Part shown: positions 36,465-46,351 of the stretch, piece by piece
Position numbering within the stretch: position 1 is the stretch's first letter
How the letters are laid out: every line of letters begins with the position of its first letter
Source: an uncultured Alteromonadaceae bacterium
GTDB lineage: Bacteria > Pseudomonadota > Gammaproteobacteria > Enterobacterales > Alteromonadaceae
Assembly: GCA_947501935.1 (NCBI GenBank)
Contig: CANMXU010000014.1
Coordinates: 54,562-118,561 of the forward strand
Length of the DNA: 64,000 bases
Direction of reading: 5' to 3'
Made by a program: the position numbers and the translations under genes
Notes under the pieces: model-generated
Seen by the model: only the letters and a program-made list of their open reading frames with translations
Database searches by the model: none
Told to the model about the DNA's origin: nothing

Positions 36465-37337
36465 ATGACCTTGATGTCAACTGCTCAATTGGAACAATTT
36501 GAAAATTTACGCGTTGATTTACATAGTCATACCAAGTGCTCTGACGGTGGTTTAACGCCGCAAGAGCTTATTGAACGGGCGGTTACTTTTCAAATTGATG
36601 TTTTAGCCATCACAGATCACGACACCGTTGCCGCCATTGATATTGCTAATGAGTATATTTTAGAAAAAAATAGTCCAATAAAATTAATCTCAGGCATTGA
36701 AGTATCTACTGCTTGGCAAGGTTTTGAAATTCACATAGTTGGCTTAAATGTTGATCATAAACACCCAGCTTTAGCTCAGTTGATTTCAAATCAGCAACAA
36801 GCCCGAGAAGACCGAGCGCTTGCCATGGGCGACAAGTTATCAAAATGCGGTTTTGACGGTGTTTATGATCAAGCCAAAGCATTAGCAGGCGAGGGCAGTA
36901 TTACCCGAGCTCATTTCGCTCGTATTATTCAACAACAAGCCAATTTGTCGAATTTACAAGCCGCGTTCGATAAATACATCGGCAAAGGTAAACGTGCTTT
37001 TGTTAAACCTAATTGGTGCTCTATTGAAGAGGCAGTTGCCGCGATTCATCAAGCTGGCGGCTCGGCTGTTATGGCGCACCCGATTCGCTATGATATGACC
37101 GCTAAGTGGCTGCGACGCTTAATTGTGCAGTTTAAACAAGCCAATGGTGATGGTTTAGAAGTTGTGCTGCCACAAATGAATAACGAACAAAGGCGGGTCA
37201 TGCTAAACTATTGTTTAGAGTATGATTTGCATGCATCAATGGGATCTGACTTTCATTTCCCAAGTAAATGGAGCGATTTAGGTCGTAACCTTAGAATGCC
37301 TGAAACGGCCAAGCCGATATGGGAATTATGGAATTAG
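36465..37337 (+). CDS. rnm: PHP-domain 5'-3' exoribonuclease RNase AM
   Basis: 290-residue PHP-fold metal-dependent phosphoesterase, orthologous to E. coli YciV/Rnm, which trims 5' ends of rRNA and degrades short RNA and nucleotides from the 5' end. Metal ligands appear in the usual order: VDLHSHTKCSDG, AITDHDTVAAI, GIEVSTAW with EIHIVGLN, MAHPIRYD and GSDFHFPSKW. Its position, divergent from the trp leader, supports orthology. It probably starts the run yciO-scpA-scpB-rluB. Confidence 0.93.
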   Translation: MTLMSTAQLEQFENLRVDLHSHTKCSDGGLTPQELIERAVTFQIDVLAITDHDTVAAIDIANEYILEKNSPIKLISGIEVSTAWQGFEIHIVGLNVDHKHPALAQLISNQQQAREDRALAMGDKLSKCGFDGVYDQAKALAGEGSITRAHFARIIQQQANLSNLQAAFDKYIGKGKRAFVKPNWCSIEEAVAAIHQAGGSAVMAHPIRYDMTAKWLRRLIVQFKQANGDGLEVVLPQMNNEQRRVMLNYCLEYDLHASMGSDFHFPSKWSDLGRNLRMPETAKPIWELWN

Positions 37338-37417
37338 CTGTTTAAATTACAACAAAGCGCAGTTATACCAAGTTACCTATATTTTACCAGAGTTCGACCT
37401 AAACAACGGAGCCAACC

Positions 37418-38038
37418 ATGAGCCAGTTTTTTTATGTTCACCCTGACAACCCACAAGCTCGCTTAATGAAACAAGCGGCAGCGATGATCCACGAAGGCGC
37501 TGTTGTGGTTTATCCAACCGATTCAGGTTATGCCATTGGCTGTCATATTGGTGATAAAAAAGCCTTAGAGCGTATTTGCCAAATTCGTGATATTGAAAAA
37601 ACACATAATTTCACTTTAGTGTGTAGCGATTTATCGCAATTATCTGAATATACACGTGTTGAAAATAGCCACTTCCGTTTGATAAAAAACAATACTCCTG
37701 GCGCTTATACCTTTATTTTTAAAGGCTCTAAAGAAGTGCCTAAACGTTTGCTGAACCCGAAGAAAAAAACTATCGGAATTCGTATTCCTGATAATAAAAT
37801 TGCTCATGCATTATTAGCTGAATTAAAAGAGCCGATTATGTCAACAACCTTGATTATGCCCGGTGAAGATATGGCTGAATTTGACCCAGAGCATATTCGC
37901 GATATTTTAGAAAAGCGCGTTGATCTCATTTTAAATGGCGGCTATTTAGGTGAAAAACCGACAACCGTTATCGATTTTTCTGAAGGCGACGCGAATATTC
38001 TTCGTGTTGGCGAAGGCGATCCTAGCCCGTTTGAATAA
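37418..38038 (+). CDS. yciO: YciO family protein (Sua5/YciO/YrdC fold)
   Basis: 206-residue protein with the dsRNA/nucleotide-binding fold of threonylcarbamoyl-AMP synthases. Visible features are VVVYPTDSGYAIGCHIGDKKALERICQIR, then KTHNFTLVCSDLSQLSEY, GAYTFIFKG and GIRIPDNKIAHALL. YciO is a paralogue of TsaC whose own role is less certain. The gene sits between rnm and scpA as in E. coli and Shewanella relatives. Confidence 0.92.
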   Translation: MSQFFYVHPDNPQARLMKQAAAMIHEGAVVVYPTDSGYAIGCHIGDKKALERICQIRDIEKTHNFTLVCSDLSQLSEYTRVENSHFRLIKNNTPGAYTFIFKGSKEVPKRLLNPKKKTIGIRIPDNKIAHALLAELKEPIMSTTLIMPGEDMAEFDPEHIRDILEKRVDLILNGGYLGEKPTTVIDFSEGDANILRVGEGDPSPFE

Positions 38039-38058
38039 ATTAGTATAAATAATTAATT

Positions 38059-38895
38059 ATGAGTGTTATCTCAAAACAAACACAACCGGCTGGCAATGCT
38101 GGCGAAATGGTACAGCAAGTACTACCGCTAGCGCTTATTCGCGGTGAAGCTTTTATTAAAAAGCCGCACGACTTATTTATTCCACCCGATGCACTGGAAG
38201 TTATTTTAGAAAGTTTTGAAGGGCCGCTCGACTTACTTTTGTATCTTATTCGCAAACAAAAATTTGATATTTTGGATTTACCGATTGCGCCGATAACCAC
38301 GCAATACATGCATTACGTTGATTTAATGAAAGATATAAAGCTTGAACTTGCTGGCGAGTATTTAGTAATGGCGGCAATTTTAGCGGAAATTAAATCACGG
38401 TTATTATTACCCAAGCAAACAGTCGAACAAGGCGAAGAAGATCCTCGCGCTGAACTTGTTAGACGTTTACAAGAATATGAAGTAATAAAAGCGGCCGCAG
38501 AAAATATTGACCAATTACCGCAAGTTGACCGCGATGTTCATATAGCTGAGGCGGTGTTTGCAGATAACTTTCAAGCGCAGCTTATAGCAGCTGACGTTTC
38601 TATGAATGAATTAGTTAATGCCCTAAAAGGGGTGATAAAACGCAGTGAAGCTTTTGAGCATCACCATATTCGTAAAGAGATGTTATCAACCCGAGAGCGA
38701 ATGACCGCGATTTTACTGCGTTTACGCCAAGCAACCGAACAGCAATTTGTTGAATTTAGCCAGTTATTTACCTTAGAAGAAGGTCGAGCCGGTATAGTGG
38801 TAACTTTTTTAGCACTATTAGAACTTATTAAAGAATCAATGATAGAATGCGTACAAGCACAAATATATGGTCAAATTCAGGTCAGATTAAAGTGA
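38059..38895 (+). CDS. scpA: Segregation and condensation protein A
   Basis: 278-residue kleisin subunit that bridges SMC heads in the ScpAB-SMC condensin. The conserved N-terminal module FEGPLDLLLYLIRKQKFDILDLPI begins near residue 54; the longer N-terminus is common in gammaproteobacteria. YLVMAAILAEIKSRLLLPK and the C-terminal winged helix (VVTFLALLELIKESMIECVQ) follow. It is spaced 20 bases from yciO and 24 from scpB. An organism using ScpAB normally also has Smc rather than only MukBEF. Confidence 0.95.
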   Translation: MSVISKQTQPAGNAGEMVQQVLPLALIRGEAFIKKPHDLFIPPDALEVILESFEGPLDLLLYLIRKQKFDILDLPIAPITTQYMHYVDLMKDIKLELAGEYLVMAAILAEIKSRLLLPKQTVEQGEEDPRAELVRRLQEYEVIKAAAENIDQLPQVDRDVHIAEAVFADNFQAQLIAADVSMNELVNALKGVIKRSEAFEHHHIRKEMLSTRERMTAILLRLRQATEQQFVEFSQLFTLEEGRAGIVVTFLALLELIKESMIECVQAQIYGQIQVRLK

Positions 38896-38919
38896 TGAAC
38901 AAGCAATGAGACAGCAACC

Positions 38920-39498
38920 TTGAAAACAATTGATGATCTTGCTTTAAAAAAACTGATCGAAGCGGCGCTTTTTATCGCCGATAAACCGTTAACCGTAGCA
39001 ACTTTAAAAGAACATTTGTTGGTTGACTATAAAGTCAGTAGTGCTCGCATTAAATTAGCAATAACGACCTTAATAGCTGATTATCAAGACCGCGGGGTTG
39101 AGTTAGTAAAAGTAGCTTCTGGCTATCGTTTTCAAACCCATCAAGCGATCAGTGCTGATTTAGGGCATTTATATAAAGAAAGAACACCCAAGTATTCACG
39201 GGCATTATTGGAAACCTTGGCATTAATTGCCTATAAACAGCCAATAACCCGTGGCGAAATCGAAGAAATTCGCGGAGTAGCGGTAAGTAGTTATATAATG
39301 AAAACCTTAACCGAGCGAAATTGGGTAAAAATAGTTGGGCATAAAGAAGTTCCGGGGCGGCCATCAATGTATGCCACTACCAAAGAATTTTTAGACTATT
39401 TTTCACTAAATTCCTTAGCGGAATTACCGGAATTAATGCCAATATCTGAGTTGTCGTTAATTGATAACTTAACTCCAATTAAAGAGACAGAAACGTAG
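38920..39498 (+). CDS. scpB: Segregation and condensation protein B
   Basis: 192-residue partner of ScpA with two winged-helix domains. Typical words are LIEAALFIADKPLT at the start, SGYRFQTH, and ALLETLALIAYKQPITRGEIEEIRGV with the later GHKEVPGRPSMYATTKEFLDYF. The start is TTG at 38920; upstream ATGs are out of frame or closed by stop codons. It belongs to the same transcription unit as scpA and rluB. Confidence 0.94.
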   Translation: MKTIDDLALKKLIEAALFIADKPLTVATLKEHLLVDYKVSSARIKLAITTLIADYQDRGVELVKVASGYRFQTHQAISADLGHLYKERTPKYSRALLETLALIAYKQPITRGEIEEIRGVAVSSYIMKTLTERNWVKIVGHKEVPGRPSMYATTKEFLDYFSLNSLAELPELMPISELSLIDNLTPIKETET

Positions 39499-39562
39499 TG
39501 CGTTGTTATTTTAGTAATATTGAATAATAGCGAGTGAAGTTACTGACGAAAAAGAGTTCAAC

Positions 39563-40429
39563 ATGTCTGAAAAGTTACAAAAAGTATTAGCCCGAGCCGG
39601 CAAAGGTTCACGTCGTGAAATGGAAACTGTGATCAGTGCTGGTCGTGTTAGCGTTAACGGAGTCGTTGCTTATTTAGGTGATCGCGTTGAAGGCAATGAG
39701 CAAATAAAGCTTGATGGTCATACCGTGGTGATTAAATCAGAAGAAGATCAAATTTGCCGCGTATTAATGTACAACAAACCCGAAGGGGAAATGTGTACCC
39801 GTAAAGATCCTGAAGGTCGTCCTACAGTTTTTGAACGCTTACCGCCACTTGAAAGTGGTCGTTGGATTGCGGTTGGCCGTTTAGATATTAATACCTCGGG
39901 CATGTTGTTATTTACTACCGACGGCGAGCTCGCTAATCGTTTAATGCACCCCTCACAAAAAGTTGAACGTGAATATGCCGTACGTGTTTTTGGTGACGTT
40001 AACGAAGCCATGCGACAAACCCTACTTACCGGCGTAAAACTTGAAGATGGCCCAGCGCGTTTTCAAAAAATTACTTACCGAGGCGGTGAAGGCAGAAACC
40101 ATTGGTATCATGTCGTTCTATCTGAAGGGCGTAATCGTGAAGTGCGTCGTTTATGGGAAAGCCAAGAAGTACAAGTTTCCAGACTAATTCGTGTTCGTTA
40201 CGGGGATATGGAAATGAAACGCCAATTACCGTTAGGTGGCTGGACCGAGCTTAACCTTAAAGAAGTTAATTATTATCGTAAGCTAGTCAACCTTGATTTT
40301 GAAACCCAAAGCAAAGTAAAAGTTGATGAAAAAGCCATGGATAACGCTAAAAGTCGTCGTATTCGTCGCTCGGTGAAAAAGCATCAGCAACGTCATAAAC
40401 AAGCCTCTACACGTCGTCGTAGAACCTAA
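39563..40429 (+). CDS. rluB: 23S rRNA pseudouridine(2605) synthase
   Basis: 288-residue pseudouridine synthase. The N-terminal S4 RNA-binding domain is [24 protein letters not shown]. The catalytic Asp lies in the RsuA-family motif [23 protein letters not shown], with [10 protein letters not shown] further on. The C-terminus is Lys/Arg-rich ([17 protein letters not shown]), typical of RluB. It is the final gene of the rnm-yciO-scpAB-rluB run. Confidence 0.94.
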   Translation: MSEKLQKVLARAGKGSRREMETVISAGRVSVNGVVAYLGDRVEGNEQIKLDGHTVVIKSEEDQICRVLMYNKPEGEMCTRKDPEGRPTVFERLPPLESGRWIAVGRLDINTSGMLLFTTDGELANRLMHPSQKVEREYAVRVFGDVNEAMRQTLLTGVKLEDGPARFQKITYRGGEGRNHWYHVVLSEGRNREVRRLWESQEVQVSRLIRVRYGDMEMKRQLPLGGWTELNLKEVNYYRKLVNLDFETQSKVKVDEKAMDNAKSRRIRRSVKKHQQRHKQASTRRRRT

Positions 40430-40556
40430 TATCGCAATTTATATCGAAGTTCATTTAATATTTTAAAGTGTATATCAAATTATAGTTTAATTAAGTTTTT
40501 GATTTATATAATCAAATACGTTAGCTTAATTTGATATCACTTAAAAGGTAACTGCT

Positions 40557-41696
40557 TTGCAAAATCATTACGTACAAGAAAGTCAACATTTGGTTGAGGT
40601 TTGCCAGTTGTTCGCACAATCTCCGGTATTAGCAATAGACACCGAATTTGTTCGCACTCGAACTCTTTACCCCAAGTTAGGCTTGTTGCAAGTATGTAAT
40701 GGTGAGCATATCGCGCTTATCGACCCAGTAGCCCTTGACGATTTAACCCCGTTTTGGCAACTGCTAACCAATAGCGACATTTGTAAAGTCTTGCACGCCT
40801 GCTCAGAAGATTTAGAAGTATTTCTAAGTGCGGCAAATTGTAAACCGGTGAATTTAATTGATAGCCAAATTATGATGGCGTTTTTAGGGCACGGTTTATC
40901 TATGGGTTATGCGGCTATGGTTAATCACTTTACTGGCATTGAATTAGATAAATCTGAGTCGCGTACCGATTGGACTAAACGCCCACTTACTGAGCGGCAA
41001 TTAACTTACGCTGCGGCTGATGTTGACCACCTTTTTGGTATTTACCCAAAACTATTAGCCGAGCTGACCGAGTCAGGTTGGTTAGCTGCCGCTGAGCAAG
41101 AAACCCAAGCGTTAATAGAAAAAAAATTCACGCCAATAGATGAAAACAGTTTATACAAGCAAGTAAAAATGAGCTGGAAATTAGGTGGCAAGCAGCTAAA
41201 TTTGCTTAAAGCTTTAGCTATATGGCGTTTTCAACAAGCGCAAAAACGTGACTTACCTATAGGCTTTGTTGCAAAAGATCACACCTTAATGGCATTAGCA
41301 AAAAATAATCCGCCAAGTATTGGCGCTATGATGAAGCTTGAAGGTATTGAAATTTTAGATGTTAAACACAAAGGCAATGTTATGCTGGCGGTACTACAAC
41401 AAGCTGATAAATTACCTGTTGAGAGCTACCCAGAAAAAATTGTTCGTCTTGACGAATACCCTGGTTATAAGCAGGCTTTTAAAAAAGTAAAAACCTTTAT
41501 TGCCGGCATAGCTGAACAATGTGGTTTATTGAGCGAAAACTTAGCATCGAAAAAACAAATTAACCAATTTCTAACCTGTCACTATAAAATTAATGGTGCT
41601 GAGCCGAAAAATATGCAGGTTGATATTTTGCAAAACTGGCGCTTAAACTTGTTTGGTGAAAAGTTACAAAAATTTGCTGATAATAACTTTCAGTAA
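40557..41696 (+). CDS. rnd: Ribonuclease D
   Basis: 379-residue DEDD-type 3'-5' exoribonuclease acting on tRNA 3' ends. Catalytic segments are VLAIDTEFVRTRTLYPKLGLLQV (Exo I), VLHACSEDLEVF (Exo II) and LTYAAADVDHLFGIYPKL (Exo III). Two HRDC-like helical regions follow. The start is TTG at 40557 with AAGG nine bases upstream, a rare start also used by E. coli-type rnd genes. Confidence 0.94.
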   Translation: MQNHYVQESQHLVEVCQLFAQSPVLAIDTEFVRTRTLYPKLGLLQVCNGEHIALIDPVALDDLTPFWQLLTNSDICKVLHACSEDLEVFLSAANCKPVNLIDSQIMMAFLGHGLSMGYAAMVNHFTGIELDKSESRTDWTKRPLTERQLTYAAADVDHLFGIYPKLLAELTESGWLAAAEQETQALIEKKFTPIDENSLYKQVKMSWKLGGKQLNLLKALAIWRFQQAQKRDLPIGFVAKDHTLMALAKNNPPSIGAMMKLEGIEILDVKHKGNVMLAVLQQADKLPVESYPEKIVRLDEYPGYKQAFKKVKTFIAGIAEQCGLLSENLASKKQINQFLTCHYKINGAEPKNMQVDILQNWRLNLFGEKLQKFADNNFQ

Positions 41697-41803
41697 ATTT
41701 TTCCATCAAACAAATAAATCTAAACTCGGTGCGTATCTTTTAGTATAATGCCACCATCAAGGCTGATGCCTTCCCAAATACATTATCTTTAGAGGTTTAC
41801 TGG

Positions 41804-43474
41804 ATGTCGGATACTGAAAATCGTCCAAGCAATTTTATTCGTCAAATTATTGATACAGACTTAGCCAATGGTACACATACGAAAGTACAAACACGTTTTC
41901 CGCCTGAGCCGAATGGTTTTTTACATATTGGTCATGCCAAATCTATATGTTTAAATTTTGGTATTGCCCAAGACTATAACGGTCAGTGTAATTTACGCTT
42001 TGATGATACTAATCCTGAAAAAGAAGATATTGACTACGTAAACTCAATTCAAGCCGACGTAAAATGGTTAGGTTTTCAGTGGGCGGGTGATATTAATTAT
42101 TCGTCAAATTATTTTGACCAGTTGCACGCTTACGCGGTTGAATTAATCGAAAAAGGCTTAGCCTATGTGTGTTTCCTTAATGCTGAAGAAACCCGTGAAT
42201 ATCGCGGCACTTTAAAGCAGCCGGGTAAAAATAGTCCGTACCGTGATACTTCGCCTGTAGAAAACTTAGCCTTATTTGAAAAAATGAAAAACGGTGAGTT
42301 TAAAGAGGGCGAATGTGCGCTACGCGCTAAAATTGATATGAGCTCGAGCTTTATGTGTATGCGTGACCCGATTATTTATCGCGTACGTTTTGCTCATCAT
42401 CATCAAACCGGTGACAAGTGGTGCATTTACCCAATGTACGACTTTACTCATTGTATTTCGGATGCCATTGAAGGTATTACTCACTCATTATGTACTTTGG
42501 AATTCCAAGACAACCGCCGTTTATACGATTGGGTCATTGAGCATATCTCGATTGAAACTCAGCCACGACAATATGAATTCTCACGTTTGAATTTAGAATA
42601 CACGGTAATGAGTAAACGTAAGCTTAACTCTTTGGTAGAAGAAAACTTAGTTAATGGTTGGGACGACCCGCGTATGCCAACCATTGCAGCGTTCAGACGC
42701 CGTGGTTATACACCAGCTTCAATCGTTGAATTTACCAAGCGCATTGGTGTTACCAAAATGGATAACACTGTAGAAATGAGTGTGCTTGAAGCCTGTATTC
42801 GTGAAGACTTAAACGACAACGCACCGCGTGCGATGGCAGTACTTGAGCCAATTAAATTGGTGATTGAAAACTACCCTGCAGGGCAAGTTGAAGAGCTTAT
42901 TGTTAAAAACCACCCTAGCGATGAAAGCCAAGGGACACGTATAGTACCGTTTACTAAAGAGCTTTACATTGAAGCGGAAGACTTTCGTGAAGAAGCTAAC
43001 AAAAAGTACAAACGCTTAGTTATTGATAAAGCGGTACGTTTACGTGGCGCATATGTAGTTACAGCGACCCGTTGTGATAAAGACGCCGATGGCAAAGTAA
43101 CTACCGTTTACTGTACTTATAATGAAGATACTTTAGGCAAGAACCCTGAAGATGGTACCAAACCAAAAGGTGTTATTCACTGGGTATCTGCTAGTGAAAG
43201 TTTAAATGCACAAGTGCGTTTATACGATAGATTATTTACCGTAGCAAACCCTGCCGCTGCAGAAGACTTTCACGCGGTGATGAACCCTGAATCTTTAGTG
43301 GTTATTAACAACGCTAAAGTTGAACCGTCGTTAGCTCATGCCAAAGCAGAGCAAGCATTTCAGTTTGAACGTCAAGGTTATTTTTGTTTAGACAATAAAG
43401 ATGCAACGGCTGATAAATTAGTATTTAACCGCACAGTTGGTTTACGTGATACTTGGGCGAAAATGGGCGGCTAA
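41804..43474 (+). CDS. glnS: Glutaminyl-tRNA synthetase
   Basis: 556-residue class I aminoacyl-tRNA synthetase charging tRNA-Gln. The HIGH motif is in [17 protein letters not shown] and the KMSKS equivalent in [25 protein letters not shown] and the anticodon-binding beta-barrels ([22 protein letters not shown]) are in place. The length matches E. coli GlnS. A 7-base tandem repeat begins at its stop codon, followed by a bidirectional terminator. Confidence 0.97.
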   Translation: MSDTENRPSNFIRQIIDTDLANGTHTKVQTRFPPEPNGFLHIGHAKSICLNFGIAQDYNGQCNLRFDDTNPEKEDIDYVNSIQADVKWLGFQWAGDINYSSNYFDQLHAYAVELIEKGLAYVCFLNAEETREYRGTLKQPGKNSPYRDTSPVENLALFEKMKNGEFKEGECALRAKIDMSSSFMCMRDPIIYRVRFAHHHQTGDKWCIYPMYDFTHCISDAIEGITHSLCTLEFQDNRRLYDWVIEHISIETQPRQYEFSRLNLEYTVMSKRKLNSLVEENLVNGWDDPRMPTIAAFRRRGYTPASIVEFTKRIGVTKMDNTVEMSVLEACIREDLNDNAPRAMAVLEPIKLVIENYPAGQVEELIVKNHPSDESQGTRIVPFTKELYIEAEDFREEANKKYKRLVIDKAVRLRGAYVVTATRCDKDADGKVTTVYCTYNEDTLGKNPEDGTKPKGVIHWVSASESLNAQVRLYDRLFTVANPAAAEDFHAVMNPESLVVINNAKVEPSLAHAKAEQAFQFERQGYFCLDNKDATADKLVFNRTVGLRDTWAKMGG

Positions 43475-43506
43475 AAGCTAAAAGCTAAAAGCTAAAAGCT
43501 AAAAGT
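43472..43506 (+). repeat. 7-bp tandem repeat starting at the glnS stop codon
   Basis: TAAAAGC repeats four times followed by TAAAAGT. The first TAA is the glnS stop codon. Confidence 0.9.
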
Positions 43507-43513
43507 TGATAAT

Positions 43514-43542
43514 AAAAAAACCGACATTATGTCGGTTTTTTT
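43514..43542. terminator. Bidirectional terminator between glnS and fur
   Basis: CCGAC-ATTAT-GTCGG extended by A7/T8 on either side gives a strong hairpin with T runs on both strands, between two convergent genes. Confidence 0.9.
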
Positions 43543-43592
43543 ATGCTTGGCATGAAATTAATAATGCCAGAAGTATCTGTATGCTTTATCTA

Positions 43593-44036
43593 TTAAAGGT
43601 TATCCATGCGGTATTCTTCGCAGGCAACTTCATCGTTACACTCACCATATAAATAAAGGCTATGGTTGGTTAATTTAATGTCGTGAGATTTGGCGATATC
43701 AAGCTGACGGTTTTCAATAACATCATCTTCAAATTCAACTACTTTACCGCACTTTAAACACACTAAATGGTCATGATGTTTTTTATGGCTTAATTCAAAA
43801 ACTGACTTGCCACCTTCAAAGTGATGACGGGTAACAATACCGGCATCATCAAATTGGTTTAATACGCGGTAAACCGTAGCTAGGCCAATTTCTTCTTTTT
43901 GCTCTAATAGGATCTTATAAATATCTTCCGCGCTGACATGTTGATTACTCGGCGTTTGCAAAATAGTTAATATTTTAATACGAGGCAACGTAATTTTTAG
44001 TCCGGCTCTTTTTAGCTCTTCGTTTTGGTCAGGCAT
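43593..44036 (-). CDS. fur: Ferric uptake regulator
   Basis: 147-residue metal-responsive repressor. The N-terminal winged helix is LKRAGLKITLPRIKILTILQ through EIGLATVYRVLNQFDDAGIV. Metal-site residues occur in HHFEGGKSVFELSHKKHHDHLVCLKCGKVVEFED. The C-terminal CNDEVACEE retains a cysteine pair. It binds Fe(II) and controls iron uptake. It lies near fldA, as in E. coli, where fldA-fur are adjacent. Confidence 0.96.
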   Translation of the reverse strand: MPDQNEELKRAGLKITLPRIKILTILQTPSNQHVSAEDIYKILLEQKEEIGLATVYRVLNQFDDAGIVTRHHFEGGKSVFELSHKKHHDHLVCLKCGKVVEFEDDVIENRQLDIAKSHDIKLTNHSLYLYGECNDEVACEEYRMDNL

Positions 44037-44213
44037 TTATTTTTCTCGATACTTATTAATGAACAAAATTATAGGGGGTTATGGACAGGTATTAAAGGCT
44101 TAGTTTTAAATGGAGCGGATTATTTAGTAATTTGTTCGTTTTTACTCCAACTTACTAAATAATAACATTAGATAAAATAGGGAAATAAAGATAAATGAGG
44201 CAAAATCAGAGCA

Positions 44214-44254
44214 TAAAAAAACCAACCAAGGTTTAATTACATTGGTTGGTTTTA
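44214..44254 (-). terminator. Terminator of the DUF2788-ybfE-fldA unit
   Basis: AAAACCAACCAA and TTGGTTGGTTTT pair perfectly over 12 bp with a 12-base loop and T run on the minus strand, about 60 bases after the fldA stop codon. Confidence 0.88.
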
Positions 44255-44310
44255 TAAAATGCGTTGCTGCTTTTAAACTATTGGTTAGCTTAATTGCTTA
44301 GTCAGCTCGT

Positions 44311-44838
44311 TTAATCTGCTAATTCGGCTAAACACATTTCGTCATAAATTTGATCAACCCATTTGTCAACGCGCTCTGCGGTTAATTCTGGTTGACGGTC
44401 TTCATCAACGGTTAAGCCAATGAAAGTATTTTCATCAACTAAGCCTTTAGACGCTTCAAATTCATAACCTTCAGTTGGCCAGTTACCAACAACAATAGCA
44501 CCTTTTTCTTCAACGATATCGCGAAGCGGGCCCATAGCGTCACAAAAGTATTCTGCGTAATCTTCTTGATCGCCTAAACCAAAAATTGCTACTAACTTAT
44601 CAGTGAAGTCAATTTCTTCAAGGTCAGGTAGGAAGTCGTCCCAGTCACATTGGTTTTCACCGTAGTACCAGGTAGGAATGCCTAATATAAGCAGATCAAA
44701 TGCTGCAATGTCTTCTTTTGTGCTTTTAGCAATGTCTTTTACTTCGACCATTTTTTTGCCGAGTTTTTTCTGGATCATTTTGCTAACTGCTTCGGTATTG
44801 CCTGTATCGCTACCGAAAAATAAACCTACGATTGCCAT
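44311..44838 (-). CDS. fldA: Flavodoxin I
   Basis: 175-residue FMN-binding electron carrier. The phosphate-binding loop GSDTGNTEAVSKMI is at residues 9-22. FMN-ring segments ILGIPTWYYGENQCDWDDFLP and FGLGDQEDYAEYFCDAMG are intact, and the long-chain insertion is present. It is a low-potential donor to enzymes such as IspG/H and biotin synthase. It follows ybfE by 23 bases. Confidence 0.96.
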   Translation of the reverse strand: MAIVGLFFGSDTGNTEAVSKMIQKKLGKKMVEVKDIAKSTKEDIAAFDLLILGIPTWYYGENQCDWDDFLPDLEEIDFTDKLVAIFGLGDQEDYAEYFCDAMGPLRDIVEEKGAIVVGNWPTEGYEFEASKGLVDENTFIGLTVDEDRQPELTAERVDKWVDQIYDEMCLAELAD

Positions 44839-44861
44839 GGAAGTAAATCCTCTAATAAAAT

Positions 44862-45143
44862 TTAATTTTCTTTCGTCGACATTGATTCAACCAATATCGA
44901 TTCGATTAATTCGCCACGGCTTACATTTTGTTGCTTGGCGAGCTGATCTAGTTGTTCGAATAAACTGTAGTGAATTTTAAATTCAACACGTTTCAGTCCT
45001 TTGTTTTTGTCTCGTTTAACCTGATTACGCTTGTTAATTTTAATTTGAACATTGCGTGGATGCGGGTTTGTTTTCGGACGTCCTGGTCGCTTTTCTTCAC
45101 TGAATAAATCCAGCGTTGTTAAGTCTGCTGCTTCTTTTGCCAT
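44862..45143 (-). CDS. ybfE: YbfE family protein (LexA-regulated in E. coli)
   Basis: 93-residue basic protein matching E. coli YbfE along its length: TTLDLFSEEKRPGRPKTNPHPRNVQIKINKRNQVKRDK, then GLKRVEFKIHYSLFEQLDQLAKQQNVSRGELIESIL, which resembles a ribbon-helix-helix DNA-binding module. In E. coli it is a LexA target; I see no clear LexA box here. It sits between DUF2788 and fldA in the same order as in relatives. Confidence 0.9.
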   Translation of the reverse strand: MAKEAADLTTLDLFSEEKRPGRPKTNPHPRNVQIKINKRNQVKRDKNKGLKRVEFKIHYSLFEQLDQLAKQQNVSRGELIESILVESMSTKEN

Positions 45144-45151
45144 GTTATATC

Positions 45152-45373
45152 TTACCCAACCCCTTGGCTTTCCAATAAGAATTGAATAACACCTTTAATG
45201 ATAAAGCCCGCACAACCTAAAAATAGCACTAAATAAATCACGTAACGTCCCGTTTTAGGCACATCATTATTTTTCATCAGATCATTGATAGATAAGCCTA
45301 TGAAAATAAATATAAAAGCGAAAAATAAGTTAAGCCCTACGGCCTCTATTAACTCGAAGTGCTCTGCTAACAT
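45152..45373 (-). CDS. DUF2788 family small membrane protein
   Basis: 73-residue protein with two predicted membrane helices (about residues 9-30 and 44-66) separated by NDLMKNNDVPKTGRY, matching DUF2788. Function is unknown. It starts the apparent DUF2788-ybfE-fldA unit (8-base gap to ybfE). A perfect FNR-type palindrome lies 124 bases upstream. Confidence 0.82.
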   Translation of the reverse strand: MLAEHFELIEAVGLNLFFAFIFIFIGLSINDLMKNNDVPKTGRYVIYLVLFLGCAGFIIKGVIQFLLESQGVG

Positions 45374-45496
45374 GCTAGTACCCTAAAAAATTCACGGCGC
45401 ACTATAGCATACCTGGTTTGTCAAACCCATAGCTTTTATGGCTTGAACCAACAAAATTAGCGAGCTTATTTATACAGTAATGCTAGGTAAATAGCC

Positions 45497-45510
45497 TTGA
45501 TCATTATCAA
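45497..45510. promoter_or_regulatory. Candidate FNR site upstream of DUF2788-ybfE-fldA
   Basis: TTGAT-CATT-ATCAA is an exact FNR consensus match, 124 bases before the DUF2788 start codon and 26 bases after the ybfF stop codon. It could also act as a hairpin at the ybfF 3' end (8-bp stem, no T run). Confidence 0.45.
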
Positions 45511-45535
45511 GCTTATTTTTAATACAAACGCTAAA

Positions 45536-46303
45536 TTATGAAGATAAAAAATCTAGGCAAACTTTATTAAAAATTGCTGGTTTTTCTGCATGTAACCAAT
45601 GGCCAGTACCTTGAATTATTTTAGCTTTGCTATTGGGTAATACTTTAGCAATTGCGCTGCGATGCTGCGCTAAAATATAATCAGAATTTCCGCCTTTAAT
45701 AAATAAGGTTTCACCTAAAAATTGTTGCTCGTTAGGTAGTGCTTGTAAAATTTCTGGGTAAGCTTGCACTATATTATCAAGGTGACATTTAAAGCTTAAC
45801 TTGCCATCAACTACTGCAAGGTTACGTAGTAAGAACTGTCTTACCCCTTGCTCTTGCACATAATGAGCTAAATGAGTTTCAGCTTCTTTTCTATTGTTAA
45901 TAACCGTTAAATCAAGTGATTGCAAACCTTTAATAATTTGCTGATGACGTGACGGATATTTTACTGGCGCAATGTCGGCAACAATTAATTTAGTAATTCG
46001 TTCAGGCACTGTTAAAGCGGTTTGCATGGCAATTTTACCGCCCATAGAATGACCGAGTAAATGCGTTTTCTCAATATTTAGGTGGTCAAGTAATCTGATC
46101 AAATCTTGAGCAAGGGTTTGGTAGTCCATGTTGCTTTGATGAAAAGAGAAGCCATGATTGCGCACATCAACACTGGTTACTTTAAAATGTTGCGCCAATG
46201 GCTTAGCGACCATATTTAAGTTATCAAGGCTGCCAAATAAGCCGTGGATCAATACCACATGTTCGCCATTGTCGCCAAGCTGCTGATAATTTAACTGTTT
46301 CAT
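45536..46303 (-). CDS. ybfF: Alpha/beta-fold esterase YbfF
   Basis: 255-residue alpha/beta hydrolase. The oxyanion HGLFGSLDNL is near residue 19, the nucleophile elbow LLGHSMGGKIAMQ gives the catalytic Ser near residue 90, and the His lies in GTGHWLHAEKPAIF. E. coli YbfF hydrolyses acyl-CoA and short esters. It is divergent from seqA as in E. coli. Its upstream region contains tandem repeats shared with the seqA promoter. Confidence 0.92.
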   Translation of the reverse strand: MKQLNYQQLGDNGEHVVLIHGLFGSLDNLNMVAKPLAQHFKVTSVDVRNHGFSFHQSNMDYQTLAQDLIRLLDHLNIEKTHLLGHSMGGKIAMQTALTVPERITKLIVADIAPVKYPSRHQQIIKGLQSLDLTVINNRKEAETHLAHYVQEQGVRQFLLRNLAVVDGKLSFKCHLDNIVQAYPEILQALPNEQQFLGETLFIKGGNSDYILAQHRSAIAKVLPNSKAKIIQGTGHWLHAEKPAIFNKVCLDFLSS

Positions 46304-46351
46304 TTAAGGTTGCCATTACTGCATAAATAAATATGCCGCGATTGTCTTAGG

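Noticed and set aside
44037..44310. Fur box in the fur-fldA interval
   Set aside because: AT-rich words resemble parts of a Fur box, but none matches the 19-base consensus well.
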